The notes under the pieces: generated by a model
Told to the model about the DNA's origin: nothing
The model's input: only the letters and a program-made list of their open reading frames with translations
Databases searched by the model: none
Assembly: GCA_903813345.2 (NCBI GenBank)
Contig: CAIIXF020000011.1
Coordinates: 35,624,166-35,688,165, forward strand
Reading direction: 5' to 3'
DNA: 64,000 nucleotides
DNA from: Owenia fusiformis
Lineage: Eukaryota; Annelida; Polychaeta; Sabellida; Oweniidae
Shown: in pieces, positions 58,425 to 64,000 of the stretch
Numbering within the stretch: the first letter of the stretch is position 1
How the letters are laid out: every line of letters begins with the position of its first letter
Position numbers and translations under genes: made by a program

Positions 58425-58510
58425 TCACTGGTAGCCTAGTGGTTAGGGAGCACGACTCGAACACACTCGGTCCCGAGTTCGAATCCCGGCAGGACCTACT
58501 TTTTTCTTTT
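58425..58510 (+). ncRNA. tRNA-derived Pol III unit (SINE head or tRNA pseudogene)
   Basis: A-box-like TAGCCTAGTGG at 58,432-58,442 and B-box GTTCGAATCCC at 58,477-58,487 with tRNA-like spacing, and a T6 terminator at 58,500-58,505. The acceptor and anticodon stems do not pair well, so a functional tRNA is unlikely. Confidence 0.6.
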
Positions 58511-59380
58511 GAGGGGGCATAGTGCTTCTTTTGCAGTATTGAATCGTACAGGCATTAACTTGTAGTGAGCCATAATTTATTTCGACAAAAATTGAAGCTT
58601 ACCCCCCATAGTGTAATATATCAAAATGCACCTGTCCATATAGGGGTTCGATTGACCTACATCAAATTATAGGGAGTCGGGTTACTTTTTGAGATATCAG
58701 CGTCCGTTTATTGTAACTTGCGTTTGCTACCACTTCCTCAATTCTGATATGACGGGCAAACGCGTAGTAAACATGCTCACGTTACGTTCGGAACTATTTT
58801 CACCTACATCGCTATTTTCGTAATTCAAATGAAAGTTGAACTCCTCTTTATTTTGATACCAAATAGTGGCATACTAGGTACCCTAGAAGCCAACTATGGG
58901 TTATTTAGAATGATACCACAGGTTTTTAAATGGACTATATAGGGGTCATACCTTTTGGCGGATGGATATGGAACCTCATACCATAAGCTTCAAATAAAAA
59001 ACATTCTATGGCTATTTTCTTCTATCTAATGGGTAGCAAACGCCCCTTTCTACGCCTGATCGGCTCAGGAGAAATATCCTGTCTGTTTAGAATATATATA
59101 GCCGTTTACTCTGCATTAATAGCTCTCTAACGTCTTACTTGTTCATGTTTTTATGGGTTTTCAACGTTTACTACCATTCCCCGTTCCCGGGCTACCATTT
59201 TTTGACTGGGTTTGGTAATCCCCGGGTAACCGGGGCTAATGCCCTCCCCGGGTTTTGCACTTGTTCCCAAAATATCCGTATGATATCTGAAATATCCCCC
59301 CCGCGCATTGCGCATGCGCCAGAAAATTCGAAAATCAATATTTGTCGGTCCTCTAGCGTGTAAACACAGCATATCTCCCG

Positions 59381-59449
59381 TACCGACAATTTATTTGTCG
59401 GTCCTCACCACATCAGAGTCTAGAGTACCGACAATTGTCGGTACTCTAG
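59381..59449. repeat. Second palindrome cluster, with a perfect 30-bp palindrome
   Basis: 59,382-59,402 has ACCGACAA...TTGTCGGT arms with an AT spacer. 59,420-59,449 is a perfect 30-bp palindrome with ACCGACAATTGTCGGT at its centre and CTAGAGT arms. Confidence 0.8.
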
Positions 59450-59875
59450 CCTTAGAACCTCGCATGCTTTGGATTTTGTAGGATGCAAAACAAAGAATCT
59501 ACTTATTTAGTTGGCATTAGCGAGCATTCTTCCGCTAGACCACCGTGATTTTATGAATGGTGGGAGTAATTAAACGCTACTCATTTTGAATGCTATGATT
59601 CGGAAGTGACGTCACGTTCTTCATTTAGAAACCTTTCCAAATCATATCGCCGGCTCCGATCGAAGTCCAGCTTTAAATATCTTTAACTCTCTTGGGACAG
59701 ATTCTTAAGTTCTATACACAAAGTAATATTTCCAGCAACTTCATATGGACTGAGAAATATCTAGAAGGTCGAAGGGTTTTTATAAAAATATATTTCAAAA
59801 ATTCTTGACACGCTGTAAGTCGTAGGTCGCAGGGTCGAAGGGTCGAAGGGTTTTTAGTACATTCCTTTTGTAACC

Positions 59876-61430
59876 TGTTTTTACTATAAGAGTTGGTAAT
59901 AAATATTTCAATAGACAAGTTCAAACTTATATTCACGCTGAATAAGACCAGGTTGTGAAATGTCAACAGAAATGCTATGAAGGTTATCAAGTCTATGGTA
60001 GCATGGTTTAAGTTCATGTCTTATGGCTCAAAAGTCCAAATGGTGTGATTATATATGTTTAGATTAGTGTACTTGTTAACATATACTGTACGAATATTTT
60101 TCTCTTTTGTTTAACCCTTTTTGGAAAGAGTATGATAGGTTGAAGAATTCTGAGAAATGTTCATTTAGTATCATCTTTCGCTTTGTTTATTCATTTATTC
60201 TGTTTTTGGCATTTTTTTGGCAAGAACATGTGATCAGCTGATTTTTTCTATGAGTCAATATATAAGAATAGAGATATCACTGGTACGAAGGTTATGGAGA
60301 TATACTAATAAAATTGTTATGTAGTCACTTGAAAATTATATGTAGGTTTTTCCTGAAATTATCATCTCAGCTTACGGAGAGCATGGATGTGATAATAATG
60401 AATGTATATCATGATCATAAATTGACTGAATTAAGATAATATTTCACACCACATGCATAAACTGTTAAAATGCTTTACTATTCATAAGCTCTCTACCAGT
60501 GGTAAATACCTGCCGGCTTGTTTCTGATTGGTTGATACAAACCAGCCATTGATTATTTGTAGTAACTATGTGTTCATTGACTTATACCTGAAAGTCCAAC
60601 TTACATGAGTTTATATAGGACTATATGCAAGTAAGTAGGGCTTAATTTTACACGTAATGTAACTGTTATGGATTAGTGATAATCCTATGTGGAATTGTAT
60701 ATATGAGTGAATGTTGTGTAAGTTTATATATTTATGCAGTAACTGTCATAGGTAAGTGAAATGATCGACTCTTTTTTTATTAATTATTATAATTACCCAC
60801 CCCCCATTCTCTGTGTACCAAGGAACATGTATGTAGAGTGGGGGAGATTTTCATTTTAGTCAATTCTACTCTAAGCTCTGATAGCGTGGTCACATCTTTA
60901 TGTAACCATACCTGATGTCAATAACAGATCGGTTCTAGACAGATACAAGTATGACTATATATTGTTATAGTCTTGCTTTATGTGAATACCTCTGGGATCA
61001 TTCAGAAGTGTGCAGCTGGGCAGGTGTTCATATTTCAATTATTTACAGAGGAAAATAATTAGAACTGAAACAATAGAAGAGTTCAGAATAAAAAGGTGTT
61101 TATATACATACAGGATTTATGGGTACATGTAACTACTTCAAAAAAGTTGCTTTGATGATAATATAGATTAAATTATAATTATTTTGATATGAATTAATAG
61201 CAGGTTCAAATGTCATAATCTAGTGGTAAGTAACTTTGAAAGGTTCAAGTAGAATCAATAAATATTGATAAAGCATTCATTATTTTTTGTAGGTGCACAA
61301 CTGTGAACTGCACATTCTATCTATGACCAGATCTATTGATTATGAGTCTTAGTCAATGACTATGATGGTGAATGGCCATAGTTTTAGCTTTGATGTTGAT
61401 TCAAACTTAAGTGCATTTTTCCATGTATTT
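59876..61430. other. Desaturase upstream region
   Basis: AT-rich; presumably holds the 5' UTR exon and promoter of the desaturase, but neither can be placed with confidence. Confidence 0.4.
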
Positions 61431-61444
61431 TTAGTTAGAGCATC

Positions 61445-62797
61445 ATGCCTCCTACGACAACAGAGGTCAGGCAGAGAAGTATCGCAACGGAGATTGGTGA
61501 CCAACCAGCTGCAAATGGACACGCCAATGGTTTCACTAAAGAGCGAGCTGCAAATGGAGTGGCGAATGGACATTTAGTCCCATCAGAGGATGGAAAGCGT
61601 AAACTCGTTGGAGTAGATGGCTTTTGGTATGATGTAACTGACTTTATTGACAAGCACCCCGGTGGGCCTATAATTGGGTCATTTATTGGTGAGGATGCGA
61701 CACATGTGTTTCATGCTTATGGACATGATCCTAAAATTCTGAAACATCGAAAGCCTGTAGGAACCTATGCCATGCGTGAAAGGCATCCAGCTGACAAAGA
61801 TTTTGACGAACTAAAAAAAATATTTGAAGAAAGAGGATATTTTGAAACTGACTTTGTTTGGTATGTGAAGAAATCATTAGTTGTGTTCGCTCTCTGGATG
61901 ACTGTATGGTTTCTAGTCACCCAGTTTTCAGCGTGGTACATGCACTACTTGGGGGCCTTTGTCCTGGCCTTCGTTTGGCAGCAGTCTGGTTTCATCATGC
62001 ATGACTTTATGCACTCTCAGGTGTTTAGGACCAATAGGAAGAAAGACGAGGCTGGTGGTACTTTCTTCGGTGCCGCCATGTTTGGTATAAGCGCCCACTG
62101 GTGGCAAGATGAGCATATATTCCACCATGGTATGACCAATGTTGTAGATGTTGCAAATCGTTGGGTAGATCCGCAAATGTGGGAAGTGTCTTGGGCGCAA
62201 AATGAAAAACTTTTCCCACTTTTCACGACAACTATGCACTACATCTTCATTAAGATACAACATATTACGTTTATCCCTGTCGTCACCTTTATTGGACGTT
62301 ATGAAATTGTAACCGATAGTTTCCGTCGTGAGAAACGCTGGCAAGAATGGGTCGGGGCCGCATTCCACTGGACTTGGATGTGTTGTCTCCTATCATACTT
62401 GCCCACCTGGAGAGAGGTTGGAATTTTCTATCTGATTGCCGCCTCTGTCGAAGGTATCTTCCATTTCCAGTTGATCCTTAGCCATTATTGTAAGGCATTC
62501 TTGAATATCGATGAATTCCACAGAGATAGTTGGTATAAGTTTCAGATTGACTCCAACATGAATCTTAACACATACTGGTTCATGGATTGGTATTACGGAG
62601 GATTGAATTTCCACATCGAACATCATCTTTTCCCAAAAATGGCACGTAAATATCTTCGTCACGCTTCACCATTGGTGAAAGAAGTCTGCGCTAAACATGA
62701 CATTGAATATGATAGCCAGTCTTTCGTGGAAGCACTCGTGACTACCCTTGCACATTTGAAAAAAGCAGGGACTCATTTCACATTAGACCCTAGGTAA
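61445..62797 (+). CDS. Cytochrome-b5-fused front-end fatty acid desaturase, 450 aa
   Basis: Inserts a double bond between an existing one and the carboxyl end of a fatty acyl (or sphingolipid) chain, in the ER membrane, using electrons from its own cytochrome b5 domain. Residues 1-45 are a disordered Ala-Asn-Gly-rich leader (ANGHANG). The b5 domain has HPGG at 71-74 and the second heme His near 94. The di-iron histidine boxes are HDFMH (186-190), HIFHH (224-228) and HIEHH (390-394). The third box has His in place of the usual Gln, an allowed (Q/H)xxHH form. Hydrophobic spans lie near 141-180 and 262-345. The length is normal for the family. A strong acceptor (GTATTTTTAG) at 61,434 sits 10 bp before ATG, so the coding region is one exon behind a 5' UTR intron. 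Delta-5, -6, -8 or sphingolipid specificity cannot be told by eye. Confidence 0.93.
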   Translation: MPPTTTEVRQRSIATEIGDQPAANGHANGFTKERAANGVANGHLVPSEDGKRKLVGVDGFWYDVTDFIDKHPGGPIIGSFIGEDATHVFHAYGHDPKILKHRKPVGTYAMRERHPADKDFDELKKIFEERGYFETDFVWYVKKSLVVFALWMTVWFLVTQFSAWYMHYLGAFVLAFVWQQSGFIMHDFMHSQVFRTNRKKDEAGGTFFGAAMFGISAHWWQDEHIFHHGMTNVVDVANRWVDPQMWEVSWAQNEKLFPLFTTTMHYIFIKIQHITFIPVVTFIGRYEIVTDSFRREKRWQEWVGAAFHWTWMCCLLSYLPTWREVGIFYLIAASVEGIFHFQLILSHYCKAFLNIDEFHRDSWYKFQIDSNMNLNTYWFMDWYYGGLNFHIEHHLFPKMARKYLRHASPLVKEVCAKHDIEYDSQSFVEALVTTLAHLKKAGTHFTLDPR

Positions 62798-62831
62798 CTT
62801 ATGTGATCTTTAGGATGAAATATTGTATATA

Positions 62832-62837
62832 ATTAAA
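62832..62837 (+). terminator. Candidate polyadenylation signal (ATTAAA)
   Basis: ATTAAA lies 35 bp after the desaturase stop; the AT-rich background makes chance occurrence likely. Confidence 0.3.
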
Positions 62838-62929
62838 GCAACTTTACAAGAATATTATTCAGACTTAGTTACTTACATTTACAGTGCAAATGTATAGTAA
62901 AAATGCTTTCACATAGTATATAGGAACAA

Positions 62930-63525
62930 TTTGTAAAATATACAGGGTGGGTCAAAAATTGACCAACCCTGCATATCATTATGGATACAATACAGGGTGT
63001 TCATAGAGTCTCTACACTGTACACATACTTTGTATTGTCATTATAAAGAGAATTTATGAACACCTTGTATATCAAACAGGATTGGAATAAGGGCTGTGTC
63101 AAAATATCAATGTTCTTTTTCGAAACTAATTAAAATGAAAGTGAATCTTTAGTCAAACCTTATGTAATTGATCAGTGAATTTCCATTTATTATCGCCCAT
63201 TCTCGATACTTCATCTTTCTTTGCCTTCCGAACATGCCTGAAGTATCTAGTTTTGCAAAAAGACACATTAATATGTGTCAGAGCCCCTAACCGTGTTCAC
63301 AGAAAATTCTTGTATATTTCAAAGTAGGATCATATTTTCACATGCGTCCGATAATACTTTATTTGAGAGTAAATTGAGACAGAAATCAGGTGATAAGGAA
63401 TGTCACGTCATACGTCGTACAAAAAAAGCCCTTATATTAATTTTCTCGATTATTTTTATTGCTGTATATTGATGATATTGTAAGTGATAATTATTTTAAT
63501 CCGTCACTCGTAGGCCTAGCTTTTA
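62930..63525. other. Desaturase downstream region
   Basis: Contains a short direct pair TACAGGGTG at ~62,941 and ~62,991 and otherwise AT-rich DNA without genes. Confidence 0.4.
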
Positions 63526-63528
63526 ATG

Positions 63529-63664
63529 CAGTAAAACCTGTATATCCCCGCTTATCTGAACTCCTCTTAATGTGAACACAAATTTTGTGAAAAAATGTGA
63601 AAATCTTCATTAAAATAGGTTTATCTGGTTCCATTGGTGTTCATATAAACAGGTTTTACTGTTA
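63529..63664. mobile_element. CAGTAAAACCTGT-type MITE (copy 6, both ends)
   Basis: CAGTAAAACCTGT at 63,531 and its exact complement ACAGGTTTTACTG at ~63,650-63,662 bound ~130 bp. It is the clearest complete copy of the family. Confidence 0.75.
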
Positions 63665-63764
63665 TAGAGAATGTATATTATAAGGCGAGCCGTCCATAAA
63701 TTGATGGTTATTAATATTGATTTAAGACTGTTACTTAAATGCAGTGTAAGTGCCTTATTTAGTG

Positions 63765-64000
63765 GCATGCTTATTATCCCACTGAACGAAGTTCGGAGGG
63801 ATATAGGGAATGCCTCTGTCCGACAGTCCGTCCGTCCGGGCAACAACTCAAATACCGTTGGCCCGATTTTGTTCATATTTTGTAGACATATACCCTATGG
63901 GGGGAGAAGTTCTGCGCGAAAGGCGATTTTCAAAATGGCCACTCATTTAAAATGGCGGCCATTTTAGTGCCGATTTTACAGTAATTTAGGTGCAATATGT
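63765..64000. mobile_element. Pearl-like element (GAAC hairpin type), cut by window end
   Basis: CTGAAC-GAA-GTTCGG hairpin, then ATATAGGGAATGCC, a TCCG run (CAGTCCGTCCGTCCGG), then core-like sequence with AAAATGGCCACTC and GGCGGCCATTTTAG. Same plan as elements A and B; continues beyond the window. Confidence 0.55.

Larger units (their letters stand above)
57763..59874. mobile_element. Mutator-like non-autonomous element, 9-bp target duplication
   Basis: The element 57,772-59,865 has ~90-bp inverted ends beginning GGAATGTACTAAAAACCC, each with repeated CCCTTCGACC motifs. The 9-bp TTTTGTAAC flanks both sides (57,763-57,771 and 59,866-59,874). Long TIRs plus a 9-bp duplication fit the Mutator superfamily. 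No MuDR-type transposase frame is visible. Inside are a tRNA-like Pol III unit and several ACCGACAATTGTCGGT palindromes. Confidence 0.8.

Noticed and set aside
58425-58498. Functional tRNA gene
   Set aside because: A and B boxes are good but acceptor and anticodon stems do not pair; better seen as tRNA-derived.
61928-62368. 146-residue minus-strand frame
   Set aside because: Antisense shadow of the desaturase coding exon.

Overview
This is a window of animal nuclear DNA. It is AT-rich, its genes are split by GT-AG introns, and it is dense with inverted-repeat transposons and satellites. The protein families (a mosaic of TSP1, S1 protease, VWA and cystine-knot-like domains, and a cytochrome-b5 front-end desaturase) fit a metazoan. 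Elements built as hairpin + CCGT-type tetranucleotide run + ~162-bp core repeats resemble the 'pearl' elements described from bivalves. A marine lophotrochozoan, probably a mollusc, is my best inference; the sequence does not prove it. No bacterial features were seen.

Genes. (A) On the + strand at 10,521-18,206 is a complete five-exon gene for a 206-residue, low-complexity protein I do not recognise. Its last intron holds a 2.2-kb array of a 32-bp minisatellite. (B) On the - strand from 43,113 down to about 28,349 is a secreted mosaic protease: signal peptide, helical region, TSP1, S1 (chymotrypsin-fold) protease, TSP1 and probably a six-cysteine knot-like module. All splice phases agree except for one apparent frameshift in the protease domain. 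(C) On the - strand at 25,884-22,171 are three phase-1 exons encoding a six-cysteine module joined to a complete VWA domain with an intact MIDAS; its 5' end is not found and its 3' end is tentative. B and C could be neighbouring genes or one larger transcription unit. (D) On the + strand at 61,445-62,797 is a cytochrome-b5-fused front-end fatty acid desaturase (450 residues, coding region in one exon). Broken coding sequences are a CGGBP1/hAT-like zinc finger (3.3-3.5 kb, -) and a LINE reverse transcriptase (29.2-30.8 kb, -).

Mobile and repeated DNA fills most of the rest. Elements with readable ends include a Harbinger-like MITE with TAA target duplication (1.6-2.1 kb), a hAT-like MITE with 8-bp duplication inserted in a duplicated piece of a gene A exon (11.3-11.9 kb), two piggyBac-like TTAA elements (16.3-17.2 and 55.3-55.8 kb), and a Mutator-like element with 9-bp duplication (57.8-59.9 kb) that carries a tRNA-like Pol III unit and repeated 16-bp palindromes. 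There are also pearl-like elements with 161-162-bp core arrays (5.7-7.2 and 34.2-37.1 kb), a 2.35-kb nested foldback (46.2-48.5 kb) and a 3.7-kb GATATATATC satellite bounded by inverted repeats (49.5-53.2 kb).

Genes B and C both encode secreted, disulfide-rich, mostly phase-1 modular proteins in the same orientation, which suggests an extracellular or matrix/immune-type locus; this is inference. All coordinates come from reading by eye; no alignment or database search was run.
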